DNA of 64,000 nt from Rhodospirillaceae bacterium UBA4468 (GTDB lineage: Bacteria > Pseudomonadota > Alphaproteobacteria > Rhodospirillales > Casp-alpha2), in NCBI GenBank assembly GCA_002389385.1, contig DGOK01000102.1, positions 4,730 through 68,729 of the forward strand, read 5' to 3'. Below the pieces are notes generated by a model that was not told the DNA's origin, did no database searches, and was given only the letters and a program-made list of their open reading frames with translations. The position numbers and the translations under genes were made by a program. This document shows, in pieces, positions 35,959 through 45,876 of the stretch; the stretch's first letter is position 1; every line of letters begins with the position of its first letter.

Positions 35959-36771
35959 CTAAACGACGGAAATATCTGGCGCATCGACAGCTTTCATGCC
36001 GACAATATTGTAACCACAGTCAACGTGATGCGTTTCGCCCGTCACACCACTTGATAGTGATGACAGCAGATACACACCCGCACCACCGATGTCGTCCATA
36101 TTCACGTTACGGCGCAAGGGTGAGTTATATTCGTTCCACTTGAGAATATAGCGGAAGTCACCAATGCCACTGGCAGCCAAGGTCTTCATCGGACCCGCTG
36201 AAAGTGAGTTCACACGAACACCGGTTTTACCCAGGTCTTCAGCAAGATACCGCACACTTGCCTCAAGTGCCGCCTTGGCGACACCCATGACGTTGTAGTG
36301 TGGCATGACACGCTCAGCACCGTAATACGTCAGTGTCAGCAGGCTTGCGCCTTCGTTCAATAATGGCTGAGCACGCTGGCAGATCGCCGTGAAGGAATAG
36401 CAGCTGATATTCATCGTCATTGCGAAGTTTTCAGGCGAGGTATCGATATACCCGCCCTTCAATTCATCTTTGTTTGAATACGCAACGGCATGAACAATAA
36501 AATCGATGGATCCCCACTTTTCTTTCAGGGTATCGAACACGGCATCAATACTGCTCAAATCTGTGACGTCGCAAGGAAGAACGATATCTGAGCCAACAGA
36601 GTCAGCCAGCGGGCCAACACGTTTTTTGAGCGCATCTCCCTGATATGTGAATGCTAATTCGGCGCCTTGAGCATGGGCCGCTTTGGCGATCCCCCACGCA
36701 ATGGACCTGTCGTTGGCAACGCCCATAACCAAACCGCGCTTGCCTTGCATTAAAGGTGCAGGTTGACCCAT
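35959..36771 (-). CDS. fabI: Enoyl-[acyl-carrier-protein] reductase (NADH)
   Basis: FabI reduces the enoyl-ACP double bond in the final step of each fatty-acid elongation cycle. From ATG 36771 it has 270 residues. MGVANDRSIAWGIAKA is the FabI cofactor loop, and the active-site pair is Y...YNVMGVAKAALE (Tyr-x6-Lys). AGPMKTLAASGIGDF is the substrate-binding loop region. An in-frame start at 36825 would add 18 residues that do not match the family. It is followed by aroC. No lesion is present, as expected for an essential gene. Confidence 0.95.
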   Translation of the reverse strand: MGQPAPLMQGKRGLVMGVANDRSIAWGIAKAAHAQGAELAFTYQGDALKKRVGPLADSVGSDIVLPCDVTDLSSIDAVFDTLKEKWGSIDFIVHAVAYSNKDELKGGYIDTSPENFAMTMNISCYSFTAICQRAQPLLNEGASLLTLTYYGAERVMPHYNVMGVAKAALEASVRYLAEDLGKTGVRVNSLSAGPMKTLAASGIGDFRYILKWNEYNSPLRRNVNMDDIGGAGVYLLSSLSSGVTGETHHVDCGYNIVGMKAVDAPDISVV

Positions 36772-36943
36772 CTTTTTTCCCTCGTCATTTAGTCTCGTGA
36801 AAATCCCGAAAACAAAGAATCGCAATTACTCGTTATGCTACACGCAAAATACGGCGTGGACCATGCTCGACACAATATGTTTCGTCATCGTGGCTTTGCC
36901 ATATAATACAGCAACGATACCGTCAAACAGATGGAGTGCGAAG

Positions 36944-38320
36944 ATGGCTGAAAATAACGCTGGCAATGTGCAAGCCGAAGACAGTTTTGAGACGGAATCC
37001 GGGAACATTCTTCAAGATGAAGAAGAAAAAGAAAATCAGGCCGGGCTTGAAGTCATTCTTCAAGAAACTGGTGTTTTTTTTAGTTACGTCGGCGGACGAT
37101 TCTCTAGTGATCGTTGCCTGCGCATGGCAGCCGGTCTTAGTTACACATCCCTTTTGGCCATTGTCCCGTTAACAGCCATCGCTTTTTCAATGCTTGCTGC
37201 CTTCCCAGTGTTCTCAGGCGTTCGCGACGTGCTGCAGGATGCTGTGTTCTCAAACCTGTTGCCGCAAACAGCCGATGCCACCAAGGATTACTTTAATCAA
37301 TTCATCCAAAACACAACGACGCTGAGTGCTGTCGGCATTGTCGCACTCGCCGCAACAGCTGTGTTGCTGCTCGGCACAATCGAAGCCGACATGAACGCGA
37401 TCTTTCGGGTCGTGCGGCCGCGCGCACTTGTGCCCCGCTTGCTGGTCTTTTGGGCGCTGCTCACATTGGGCCCGTTGTTACTCGGTGCCAGTTTTTCCTT
37501 ATCAACATATTTTTTTGCAGCCACACAATGGGTCGGGATCGACACCAATGGTGGCCTGATCGCTTTCTTTGGCACATTCCTGCCAACTATCATGATCATT
37601 CTGATGTTGACCGTGTTTTATGTCATCATTCCCAATCGCCCCGTCAGCTTAACCGCAGGCATCTCAGGTGCGCTGATCGCGGGGATTGGTTTTACTATCC
37701 TCAGGAAGATATTCAGCTGGTACATCGTCACGTTCCCGACCTATCAGAATATCTATGGCGCAATGTCCGTCATACCAATTTTCCTGATCTGGATGTATCT
37801 ATCATAGTTGCTCGTGCTGGTCGGTGCCATCCTGACCGCCAGCATCAGCGAATGGCAGTCAGCGGGTGGAAAGCCACTCCGCGGCCAGGGGAGCGCGGGC
37901 ATCCGCCTTATCATCGCTGTTCAGGTTCTGGCCATTCTTTACAAGGCCAGCCGAGATGGCGCTGGTGCTGTACATCGAAGTCGCATCCTTCGCCAAACCG
38001 ACGGTGGGGGCGAAGCCGTCGATGTTATCCTCTCTCAATTACGAGGCGAGAGTTATGTCGAACGCACCTTAGCCAACCGCTGGATTTTGGCCCGCGATTC
38101 CGAGACAGTAACCTTGTTCGATCTGTATCACGTCCTCGGCCTTGGCTTTACAGACAGCCACATGCTGCGCGGTAAAGAGCCGTGGCGGCAACATTTGGCA
38201 CAACGGATTGATGCGGTGCGTGATGCAAACAAGGATGTCTTGGGTATCAGCTTAAAAGATGTCCTTGAGGCCAAACTTGCTGACCCGAATTCCAACACTG
38301 TGAAAGACGCCAGCACATAA
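36944..38320 (+). pseudogene. YihY/virulence-factor-BrkB-family membrane protein, interrupted by TAG
   Basis: From ATG 36944 (GGAG about 10 nt upstream) the first 287 codons encode the six-helix YihY/BrkB domain (AAGLSYTSLLAIVPLTAIAFSM through VFYVIIPNRP and NIYGAMSVIPIFLIWMYLS). The next codon is TAG at 37805-37807, followed in frame by LLVLVGAILTASISEW and a cytoplasmic winged-helix-like tail to 38320. Family members normally have Trp where the TAG stands, so TGG-to-TAG (one G-to-A) explains it. The last membrane helix and the C-terminal domain would be lost. A TTG directly after the TAG could allow reinitiation but not a normal protein. Confidence 0.8.
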
Positions 38321-38329
38321 GATCGCGCC

Positions 38330-39169
38330 CTAATCTTCTTCAGCGCGCTTTCGGATAAACTCTTTAAGTCCCACGTCGGGCTCTTTGGGCAGCGTAATCA
38401 CTAACGTCACATAGTGATTACCGCACTCGCCATCCTTACGTTTGCCATCAGCAAGCCCACGCCCCTTAAGGCGCAACCGCGTACCTGTATTGGCATTTTC
38501 AGGGACTTTGACATTGACCATCCCATCAATGGTTTCGACTTGTATTTTGCCGCCAAGGACAGCGTCCTCAAGGCTCACGGGGACGTCGGTATGAATATCA
38601 CGACCTTCACAATGGAAAATCGCATGTGGTGCCACGTCGACTTCAATGAGCGCATCACCGTTGCGCCCTTCACCAAATCCGCGCATGCCTTGGCCTTTAA
38701 GACGAAGAACCTGACCGCTGAGCATGCCAGCGGGCACTGTCACTTTTAGTGTGGATCCATTGGTGGTTTTCATATCGCGTTCCGTGCCGCGCGCCGCCTC
38801 AAGGAAGTTTATGTTCAGCGTGTAATTAACATCGACGCCATCAATGTTTGGACCTGAGCGATCCCGAAAGAACCCTTCAAAACCACGCTTTTTGGCACCC
38901 GGATGTGGCTCATTTGCAGGCCGGCGTTTACGACCTTCAGCGTTCAATTCCCCACGGTCATATTGCGCCCGGCGCACTGGATCCGAAACGATCTGGTAAG
39001 CTGCCGACAATTCTTTAAACGCATCTTCAGCCCAGGGGTTACCTGGATCAAGATCAGGATGCATCTCGCGAGCCTTGCGCCGATAGGATTTTTTAATCTC
39101 CTCAGCACTGGCATCTGATGCCACCCCTAAAACCCGATAAAGATCTTTATTTTTCTGCCCAGCAGCCAT
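38330..39169 (-). CDS. DnaJ/CbpA-like co-chaperone without zinc finger
   Basis: This 279-residue protein has an N-terminal J domain (DLYRVLGVASDASAEEIKKSYRRKAREMHPDLDPG, containing HPD), then a short Gly/Arg/Pro linker and the C-terminal substrate-binding domain (RLKGQGMRGFGEGRNGDALIEV, LEDAVLGGKIQVETIDG). The DnaJ CxxCxGxG zinc repeats are absent, so it is of the CbpA type. It stimulates Hsp70 ATP hydrolysis in the cytoplasm. It lies 10 bp from the end of the interrupted yihY gene (convergent). Confidence 0.92.
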   Translation of the reverse strand: MAAGQKNKDLYRVLGVASDASAEEIKKSYRRKAREMHPDLDPGNPWAEDAFKELSAAYQIVSDPVRRAQYDRGELNAEGRKRRPANEPHPGAKKRGFEGFFRDRSGPNIDGVDVNYTLNINFLEAARGTERDMKTTNGSTLKVTVPAGMLSGQVLRLKGQGMRGFGEGRNGDALIEVDVAPHAIFHCEGRDIHTDVPVSLEDAVLGGKIQVETIDGMVNVKVPENANTGTRLRLKGRGLADGKRKDGECGNHYVTLVITLPKEPDVGLKEFIRKRAEED

Positions 39170-39178
39170 CTTTAACCC

Positions 39179-40501
39179 TTAGCCCTCAATACCAGCGGCA
39201 GATGCCTTGGCCAGCGACCATGCGTTCTGAGGCAAGCGCCCCAAACGTTCTGATGTCAGCATTTTTGCAACGTTCGTGCGGCCGGATTTCAATGTCGCAT
39301 CAATCAACACCATCGAGAACAGATCGCGCTGGGCATGTGAACCGCCTATTCGGTGCAGCTCGTAGCGGATTGGAAGCATGGTATCGACGACAAAGTCATA
39401 ATCACCTTCCCGGTAGGCAACAAGCGCTTCAGCCAATGGAAGACCCAGTGTTTCTGTCGAGCGGGCATTATCATCACCACTGTTTTCGACATAATTATTC
39501 ATCGATGCCAAAAGCTCTTTGGCATCGTCACCACCAGCAGCGGACAACGAGATTGCATGATGCACATCAATGAACGCCAATGATTGATCCGTTTTGTGGC
39601 CCCGGCATTTATCAGCCAATGCATCCCATCTTTCGCCGACATCCTGACCATGCAATTCAAGGCGCTGTAAAAGAGCCGCATTATTTACATGATCGAGATA
39701 TTCATCCGATTCCGGATCCCAAATATCTTCATCATAGTGCTTTAAGACGAGATCATATTCTGCACGATCGACATGCATCAGCATACGGTGCCACCAAAGG
39801 TGATAGCGAAAATTATTCGCGGCAATCCAGTTTGGCTGGTTCTTTTGAATCCACGCGATCCCGGTATCTGGTTCATCTCGCATCTCATGAACATGTGCAA
39901 CAGCATGTATCGCCCACGGATTTTCCGGAATACATTCGACGGCTTCATGTCCAGCCTTCAAGGCACCTTCATAGTTATGGGTTTCTTCATAGCCAAAAGC
40001 CTGCATCCCTTTAACATAGCCGTATCCGGGCGTATCAGGCGTCCATGCAAACATCCGGCGTGTAATCGTATCGCGCAGATTTTGCCCGTCACCCTCGTAA
40101 AAATGCCCATGGTGAGCCAACCGCAACGCCAGAGCATCAAGTGGGTTCGCAACCAAAATAGCTTCCCACAAGGCAATCGCTGCGCGTTTACGCCCATGCG
40201 ACCAATGCTCAGCGGCATCCACATGAAGCTGTTCACGTGCAGTTGCGCCATCGGCACGCAGGCGCGCATCCGCTGCCGCTTTTTGTGAGCGATCCTGTAA
40301 TGGCCGCGTTGCCATCAACATAAAGAAATAGCTTTTCAGGACATGCGCCATCACCATGTCGGGATCAGCTTCAAAGATAGCTTTCAAGTTAGGCCCAGCG
40401 TCCGGCTGAATACCAAGATACGAAATAATCGTCTTGTCAAACGCAGCAACGGCCACATCGGATGCGGCTGTAATTTCCAGCCCTCGGCAATCGTGAAACA
40501 T
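39179..40501 (-). CDS. Tetratricopeptide-repeat protein 38 (TTC38)-like
   Basis: This 440-residue cytoplasmic protein consists of helical TPR-like repeats. Features shared with the bacterial/eukaryotic TTC38 family include FHDCRGLEITAASDVAVAAFD at the start, AIHAVAHVHEMRDEPDTGI and NNFRYHLWWHRMLMHVD. Its biochemical role is not established. The chosen start has GGAGGA 6 nt upstream; a longer frame from 40552 is less likely. It lies 10 bp downstream of the DnaJ-like gene in genome order but on the same strand and upstream in transcription, so both may be one unit. Confidence 0.8.
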   Translation of the reverse strand: MFHDCRGLEITAASDVAVAAFDKTIISYLGIQPDAGPNLKAIFEADPDMVMAHVLKSYFFMLMATRPLQDRSQKAAADARLRADGATAREQLHVDAAEHWSHGRKRAAIALWEAILVANPLDALALRLAHHGHFYEGDGQNLRDTITRRMFAWTPDTPGYGYVKGMQAFGYEETHNYEGALKAGHEAVECIPENPWAIHAVAHVHEMRDEPDTGIAWIQKNQPNWIAANNFRYHLWWHRMLMHVDRAEYDLVLKHYDEDIWDPESDEYLDHVNNAALLQRLELHGQDVGERWDALADKCRGHKTDQSLAFIDVHHAISLSAAGGDDAKELLASMNNYVENSGDDNARSTETLGLPLAEALVAYREGDYDFVVDTMLPIRYELHRIGGSHAQRDLFSMVLIDATLKSGRTNVAKMLTSERLGRLPQNAWSLAKASAAGIEG

Positions 40502-40579
40502 TTGGATCCTCCTATTGCATCGAACTCTAAGGGTCCCTAGCTTAGGTGCCAAGAGACAAACAACATCGGAGCGTCACCA

Positions 40580-40915
40580 ATGCCTGCAGATACGGCTCAA
40601 GTTCAAGAAATAGATACCGCCACAGCAAAAACCTGGCTGGATAGTGGCGATGCCGTGATGCTTGATGTACGCGAAGCCCCCGAGTTATTTGAAGCCCGGC
40701 TTGATATCGCGACACACAACCCAATGTCGTCATTTAATCTTGAAAGCATCCCCGCCAGCAAAGGGAAAAAGCTCGTGATTTTTTGTGCGCATGGCATGCG
40801 CTCGCATCAGGTCGCAGAATACTTGCTGCGCGAAGGTATCGTCACAGAAGCCTATTCAATGAGCGGTGGCATGGTTGCCTGGGCGCAGGCTGGATTGCCG
40901 CACGAAAAAGGCTAA
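40580..40915 (+). CDS. Rhodanese-domain sulfurtransferase
   Basis: This 111-residue single-domain rhodanese has DSGDAVMLDVREAPELFEAR and the active-site loop FCAHGMRSHQVAEYL, in which Cys is the expected persulfide carrier. There is no signal peptide, so it is cytoplasmic. Such proteins transfer sulfane sulfur to acceptors. It may relate to the TusA-like carrier and SoeABC elsewhere in the window, but they are too far apart for an operon. GGAG precedes the ATG. The stop overlaps tlyA in convergent orientation by 4 bp. Confidence 0.9.
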   Translation: MPADTAQVQEIDTATAKTWLDSGDAVMLDVREAPELFEARLDIATHNPMSSFNLESIPASKGKKLVIFCAHGMRSHQVAEYLLREGIVTEAYSMSGGMVAWAQAGLPHEKG

Positions 40916-41652
40916 AGAGCTTTTTTAGCGACGATCAGAAATTCGATATTGCCTTCGGGGCCTTTGATCGGACTTTCCGTAACACCAACGACCGACCAGT
41001 CCTCAAGGCCGTCCAGCCACGTGCGGATATCCTCGCAGACGCGCTGATGAATTTCCGGATCACGGACAACGCCGCCCTTGCCCACATACTCGCGGCCAGC
41101 CTCGAACTGAGGTTTGATAAGTGCCGCCAACGTCGCGCGCGGCTTGGCCAACGCCATGGCGGCGGGCAAGACGGTTCTGAGGCCGATGAAACTTGCATCA
41201 CATACCACGATCTCGGGCGCATCTGGAATTTGATCCGGCGTCAGATAACGGGCATTGGTTTTTTCTAGAACAATCACACGCTCATCAGAACGTAGTTTCC
41301 ATGCCAACTGACCATGCCCAACATCAACGGCATAGACTTTGGTGGCACCATTCTGAATAAGAACGTCTGTGAAGCCGCCCGTTGATGCACCGACATCGAT
41401 GCAAATTTTATCTGTTGGGTCGATGTTAAATTCGTCGATGGCCCGTGCAAGCTTGAGCCCACCACGGCTGGCCCAGGGATGGTCCTGGCCGCGCACATCC
41501 AGGGCAATATCAGGTTGCACCTGTTGCCCGGCTTTTTCTAGTTTACGTTCTTTGGAAAAGATCAGCCCCGCCATGATCAAGGCCTGCGCCTTGGACCGGC
41601 TTTCAACCAGCCCACGGTCGACCAAAAGTTGATCTAGGCGGATTTTAGCGAT
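40912..41652 (-). CDS. tlyA: TlyA-family 2'-O-methyltransferase (S4 + FtsJ-like), ATC start
   Basis: TlyA proteins methylate rRNA 2'-hydroxyls. An N-terminal S4 RNA-binding domain (KIRLDQLLVDRGLVESRSKAQ) is followed by an FtsJ-like methyltransferase (DVGASTGGFTDVLIQNGATKVYAVDVG, VCDASFIGLRTVLPAA). The family start is normally MxKIRLDQLL. Here that Met codon is ATC (41652-41650), with AGG 5 nt upstream. ATC initiation is rare; the nearest ordinary start, TTG at 41625, would remove nine conserved residues. The 246-residue length from ATC is standard. It follows dxs after 4 bp. The start anomaly is real in the sequence, but its effect on expression is unknown. Confidence 0.85.
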   Translation of the reverse strand: MAKIRLDQLLVDRGLVESRSKAQALIMAGLIFSKERKLEKAGQQVQPDIALDVRGQDHPWASRGGLKLARAIDEFNIDPTDKICIDVGASTGGFTDVLIQNGATKVYAVDVGHGQLAWKLRSDERVIVLEKTNARYLTPDQIPDAPEIVVCDASFIGLRTVLPAAMALAKPRATLAALIKPQFEAGREYVGKGGVVRDPEIHQRVCEDIRTWLDGLEDWSVVGVTESPIKGPEGNIEFLIVAKKAL

Positions 41653-41656
41653 GAAC

Positions 41657-43582
41657 CTAGGCCCTGACAGGTGAGCTTAATTCGCTTTCGCGGCCAAGTG
41701 CGGTCATCACAGTCTCGACAATGTCCTTTGCAGACAACTTTGCCATCTCGATCTGTTTTTCTGGCTTGTCTTGATCAAAGAATTCATCAGGCATCATCAT
41801 CGCACGAACTTTAAGGCCATCTTCAAGTAAGCCATCGTTCGCCATGTATGTCAGCACGTGCGAGCCAAAGCCCCCAACAGCGCCCTCTTCTATTGTGACC
41901 AGTACTTCATGATTTTGCGCAAGATCACGGATCATTCCAACATCCAATGGCTTGGCAAAGCGAGCGTCCGCAACCGTTGTGGAAATACCCATGGTCGCCA
42001 ATTCTTCAGCCGCTTTAAGCGCGTTCTGAAGCGGACTACCATAGCTTAAGATTGCAACCGTCTTACCTTCACGAACGATACGTCCCTTGCCAATTTCAAG
42101 AACCTCACCACGCTCGGGTAGCTCAATACCAACGCCTTCGCCACGTGGATAACGGAACGCGGATGGACGATCATCAATGCTGGCCGCCGTACGCGTCATA
42201 TGCATCAATTCAAGTTCATCAGCAGCCGCCATCACAACAAAATTTGGCAGCGTGGTTAGATAGGCAATATCGAATGCACCACAGTGCGTTGACCCGTCAG
42301 CGCCAACATATCCTGCACGGTCAATCGCAAAGCGAACTGGCAAGGACTGGATCGCTACATCATGTACAATCTGGTCATAGGCACGCTGGAGGAATGTCGA
42401 ATAGATTGCACAGAACGGCTTATAACCTTCTGTTGCGAGACCGGCGGCAAACGTCACGCCGTGTTGCTCTGCAATACCGACGTCATAGCTCCGTTCAGGA
42501 TAGACATCGCCAAACTTGTCGATACCAGTACCCGATGGCATCGCTGCTGTGACCGCAACAACTTTGTCATCAATCCGTGCTTCTTCGATCAGGCCTTTTG
42601 CAAAGACATTGGTATAGCTCGGAGCGTTCGGTGTTGATTTTTGCTGCTCCCCTGTCACCACATCGAATTTTGACACACCGTGATATTTGTCAGCAGATTC
42701 TTCGGCTGGCTTATATCCATGTCCCTTTTCAGTGACAATGTGGAGCAGCACCGGACCGTCTTCGGGGTCGTCACGCAAGTTCTTCAATACCGGAATCAAG
42801 TGATCCATATTGTGGCCGTCAATCGGACCAACATAATAGAAACCAAGTTCTTCGAATAATGTGCCGCCGGTCACCATGCCGCGTGCATATTCTTCTGCAC
42901 GCGCTGCAACGGTTTCGATTTGGCGAGGTAATTTCTTGGATACGTTCTTCGCCATATGACGTGCCGAACGATAGATCTTGGATGAAATCAAGCGTGATAG
43001 ATACGCTGACAACGCACCGACGGGCGGTGCAATCGACATGTCATTGTCATTCAACACAACGATCAAACGTGCATCCATTGACCCTGCATTGTTCATCGCC
43101 TCATAGGCCATGCCCGCAGTCATCGCACCATCACCAATCACGGCAATAACATTGTTCTTTTTACCAGATAGTTTGCTGGCAACAGCCATACCGAGACCTG
43201 AAGAGATCGACGTTGACGAGTGCGCTGCGCCGAAGGGGTCGTATTCACTTTCGCTACGCTTAGTGAAACCTGAGATGCCGCCACCCTGGCGCAACGTCAG
43301 CATTTCTTCCCGGCGACCCGTTAAGATTTTGTGCGGATAGCACTGATGGCCCACGTCCCAGATGAGACGATCATCTGGTGTATTAAAGACGTGATGAATA
43401 CCCACCGTTAATTCGACAACACCAAGTGACGCACCTAAATGCCCGCCTGTAATTGAGACGTTCCGCACCGTATCGCGACGCAATTCATCAGCGAGCTGGC
43501 GGAGTTCCTTATCTGACAAATCACGTGTATCTGCAGGATACTTAATTTTGTCCAGAAGAGGTGTTTCGTTAAAATCGTCCAA
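41657..43582 (-). CDS. dxs: 1-deoxy-D-xylulose-5-phosphate synthase
   Basis: DXS condenses pyruvate with glyceraldehyde-3-phosphate, the first committed step of the MEP isoprenoid pathway, using thiamine diphosphate. The 641 residues show [32 protein letters not shown] (ThDP motif), [12 protein letters not shown], and the transketolase-like middle and C-terminal domains ([32 protein letters not shown]). The start codon is a TTG with AGGA about 10 nt upstream. It is followed by tlyA 4 bp later and preceded by ispA, so it belongs to an isoprenoid operon of a type conserved in alphaproteobacteria. Confidence 0.96.
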   Translation of the reverse strand: MDDFNETPLLDKIKYPADTRDLSDKELRQLADELRRDTVRNVSITGGHLGASLGVVELTVGIHHVFNTPDDRLIWDVGHQCYPHKILTGRREEMLTLRQGGGISGFTKRSESEYDPFGAAHSSTSISSGLGMAVASKLSGKKNNVIAVIGDGAMTAGMAYEAMNNAGSMDARLIVVLNDNDMSIAPPVGALSAYLSRLISSKIYRSARHMAKNVSKKLPRQIETVAARAEEYARGMVTGGTLFEELGFYYVGPIDGHNMDHLIPVLKNLRDDPEDGPVLLHIVTEKGHGYKPAEESADKYHGVSKFDVVTGEQQKSTPNAPSYTNVFAKGLIEEARIDDKVVAVTAAMPSGTGIDKFGDVYPERSYDVGIAEQHGVTFAAGLATEGYKPFCAIYSTFLQRAYDQIVHDVAIQSLPVRFAIDRAGYVGADGSTHCGAFDIAYLTTLPNFVVMAAADELELMHMTRTAASIDDRPSAFRYPRGEGVGIELPERGEVLEIGKGRIVREGKTVAILSYGSPLQNALKAAEELATMGISTTVADARFAKPLDVGMIRDLAQNHEVLVTIEEGAVGGFGSHVLTYMANDGLLEDGLKVRAMMMPDEFFDQDKPEKQIEMAKLSAKDIVETVMTALGRESELSSPVRA

Positions 43583-43683
43583 CGGATAGTTTCCTATTCA
43601 ATCGTCTTCTAAGCCATATATTTGGCCGTTTTATTCTTAATGCCTGCATCCATAAAATGCATAGATACCATGGGTTATCGTGA

Positions 43684-44577
43684 TTATTTGCTTCGAGTCA
43701 CGATAAAATTCGCAAGTTCTTTTAAATGCTCGCCTTTTTCGCCAAACATTTCAAGGTGGCTCGCGGCTTGATCTGCCAACAAGTGGGCTTGTTCGCGCGC
43801 GCGCTCAACCCCTAAAAGCGATACAAACGTCGCTTTACCCGCCGCTTCGTCCTTACCTGTCGCTTTTCCGACTTCTTCAGCGTCGCCTTCAACATCAAGC
43901 AAGTCATCCGCAATTTGAAATGCCAAACCAACGTCATGCGCATAATGATTGAGCGATTGGCGTGCCTGTTTTGAGGCATTCCCCAAAATCCCGCCAAAGT
44001 CACAACTAACAGCGATCAACGCGCCTGTCTTCATGCGCTGCAAGCGGGTGATCTCGGGAATATCCAGATTCAAATCAGCCTGCTCGGCAACCAGATCCAG
44101 CATCTGACCACCAACCATACCGTGATCACCAGATGCCTTGGCCAACGCGAGACATAAATCAGCTCGAATTTTTGCATTCTCATGGGTTAGCGGATCAGCA
44201 AGAACTTCGAATGCTTTCGTGAGCAACCCGTCACCAGCAAGAATGGCTGTCGCTTCATCGAATGCCTTATGCACTGTCGGGCGCCCACGCCGGAGGTCGT
44301 CGTCATCCATGGCTGGTAGATCATCATGAACAAGCGAATAACAATGGATCATTTCAAGCGCGCAAGCGGCACGATATGCGCAACTTTCTGAAACACCGAA
44401 CAATGCCGCAGACTGTGTAACTAAAAATGGTCGAATACGCTTACCACCATCCAATGACGCATAGCGCATGGCATCAACGACACGTGCCTCGGGGTTGTCC
44501 GTCTTAGGTAGCAACCGGTCCAGGACTATTTCAACATTTTCAGCACACGCAGAAAGTGCAGATTTAAGATCGCTCAT
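43684..44577 (-). CDS. ispA: Polyprenyl (farnesyl/geranyl) diphosphate synthase
   Basis: This enzyme extends dimethylallyl diphosphate with isopentenyl diphosphate to farnesyl diphosphate. From ATG 44577 (AGGAC upstream) it has 297 residues. The two Asp-rich motifs are LVHDDLPAMDDDDLRRGRP and FQIADDLLDVEGD. GGKRIRPFL is also typical. The short-chain product is inferred from context and length. It is 10 bp after xseB and is followed by dxs, the usual xseB-ispA-dxs order. Confidence 0.93.
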   Translation of the reverse strand: MSDLKSALSACAENVEIVLDRLLPKTDNPEARVVDAMRYASLDGGKRIRPFLVTQSAALFGVSESCAYRAACALEMIHCYSLVHDDLPAMDDDDLRRGRPTVHKAFDEATAILAGDGLLTKAFEVLADPLTHENAKIRADLCLALAKASGDHGMVGGQMLDLVAEQADLNLDIPEITRLQRMKTGALIAVSCDFGGILGNASKQARQSLNHYAHDVGLAFQIADDLLDVEGDAEEVGKATGKDEAAGKATFVSLLGVERAREQAHLLADQAASHLEMFGEKGEHLKELANFIVTRSK

Positions 44578-44587
44578 CAGTCGTCCT

Positions 44588-44857
44588 TTAGGCGTCGTCG
44601 AGGGGTTCAGTGTGTGGCGTACCATTCGCATCGACGACAATTTTGTCGATCCGCGCTTCAGCTTCTTTAAGCTTGGCTTCACAGTGCTTTTTCAGAAACA
44701 CGCCACGCGTATAGCCGTTAATTGACGTATCAAGATCACCGTCACCTGTCTCAAGATCACGGACGATGTTCTCGAGTTCTGCGAGCGCAGATTCGAAGCT
44801 CATCGCAGCAATATCGTCTGAGATTTGCGGCTGTTCTGTCGTCTTGTCTTTGGCCAT
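44588..44857 (-). CDS. xseB: Exodeoxyribonuclease VII small subunit
   Basis: XseB partners XseA in degrading single-stranded DNA to oligonucleotides. The 89-residue protein contains the diagnostic SFESALAELENIVRDLETGDGDLDTSINGYTRG and the C-terminal coiled coil CEAKLKEAEARIDKI. ATG 44857 is preceded by a GAGGTGG; a frame from 44866 would add three residues. The large subunit is not in the window. It leads the isoprenoid operon, a common arrangement that reflects chromosomal order rather than shared function. Confidence 0.94.
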   Translation of the reverse strand: MAKDKTTEQPQISDDIAAMSFESALAELENIVRDLETGDGDLDTSINGYTRGVFLKKHCEAKLKEAEARIDKIVVDANGTPHTEPLDDA

Positions 44858-44927
44858 AAGGACCACCTCAATACTACAAATCTAAAAGGCGTGCAGTCTA
44901 TGCTCCACGCACCTTTGGGGCAAGCTG

Positions 44928-45857
44928 TCAGTGCTCCATAAGGGATTTTACGTGTTCGACGACGCTATCACGCAACGCATCCAGATCGTAACCGCCCTCA
45001 AGCATGGAAACCACGCGGCCATCACAGACTTCGTCAGCCAAGTCGAGCAACTCGTCCGTTACCCAGCGATAATCCTCAGTTTCCAACTCAAGTTGTGCCA
45101 ACGGATCGTTTTTGTGCGCATCAAATCCAGCTGAGATAATCAGTAATTCTGGCTGAAATGCTCGGATTGCAGGGATCATGACTTCTTTGTAGCCGCGCCG
45201 GAATTCGGCCGATCCCGCACCGGGGGCCAGCGGCACATTGCAAACATTGTTAAAAGCACCCTTCTCCGAACGTGAACCTGTTCCAGGATACGCCGGGAAC
45301 TGATGCGACGAGGCATAGAACATGCCTTCGACCGCTTCAAAGCTATGTTGCGTGCCGTTGCCATGATGCACATCGAAATCAAGAACACAGACCCGGTCCA
45401 TGCCGTGCTTGGCCCGCGCATGAAATGCAGCGGCGGCAGCTGAATTAAACAAACAGAACCCCATCGCTTGAGAAGATTCGGCATGATGCCCAGGTGGGCG
45501 CACTGCGCAAAATGCGTTCTGTGCCTGTTTTGCGACGACAGCATCGACAGCAGCAATCCCCGCCCCCGCGGCCCGTTGTGTGGCTTCGCCTGACTTTGTC
45601 GACATCACGGTATCCGGATCAAGACGCACACGTCCCTCGCTCGGCACGCTGTCCATGATCATATCGACGTATTCAGCATCGTGGACCAATTTGACCTGAG
45701 CAAGATCAACAATCGGGGCTTCATGGCGTTCAAGGTGCTTAAAAGCATCATCCTCAAGACCTGCCATCACGGCACGCAAGCGGTCTGGACGTTCAGGATG
45801 ATACTCACCTGGGTCGTGTTCGATGCACGCCGGGTGTGAATACATAAATGTGGTCAT
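44928..45857 (-). CDS. Histone deacetylase-family protein (acetylpolyamine/acetoin type)
   Basis: This 309-residue zinc hydrolase has EYHPERPDRLRAVM, VRPPGHHAESSQAMGFCLFN, FDVHHGNGTQ (zinc and catalytic Asp-His), SSHQFPAYPGTG and SAGFDAHKNDPL. Family members deacetylate lysine side chains or acetylpolyamines, or act in acetoin use. Because spermidine genes are present, acetylpolyamine hydrolysis is possible, but nothing links them beyond the same window. It lies upstream of xseB on the same strand, an arrangement found in related alphaproteobacteria. Confidence 0.93.
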   Translation of the reverse strand: MTTFMYSHPACIEHDPGEYHPERPDRLRAVMAGLEDDAFKHLERHEAPIVDLAQVKLVHDAEYVDMIMDSVPSEGRVRLDPDTVMSTKSGEATQRAAGAGIAAVDAVVAKQAQNAFCAVRPPGHHAESSQAMGFCLFNSAAAAAFHARAKHGMDRVCVLDFDVHHGNGTQHSFEAVEGMFYASSHQFPAYPGTGSRSEKGAFNNVCNVPLAPGAGSAEFRRGYKEVMIPAIRAFQPELLIISAGFDAHKNDPLAQLELETEDYRWVTDELLDLADEVCDGRVVSMLEGGYDLDALRDSVVEHVKSLMEH

Positions 45858-45876
45858 AGAGCCCCCTATTTGGGTG

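Noticed and set aside
43580..43582. dxs TTG start as evidence of start-codon decay
   Set aside because: TTG is an ordinary bacterial start and has a well-placed AGGA, unlike the ATC of tlyA.
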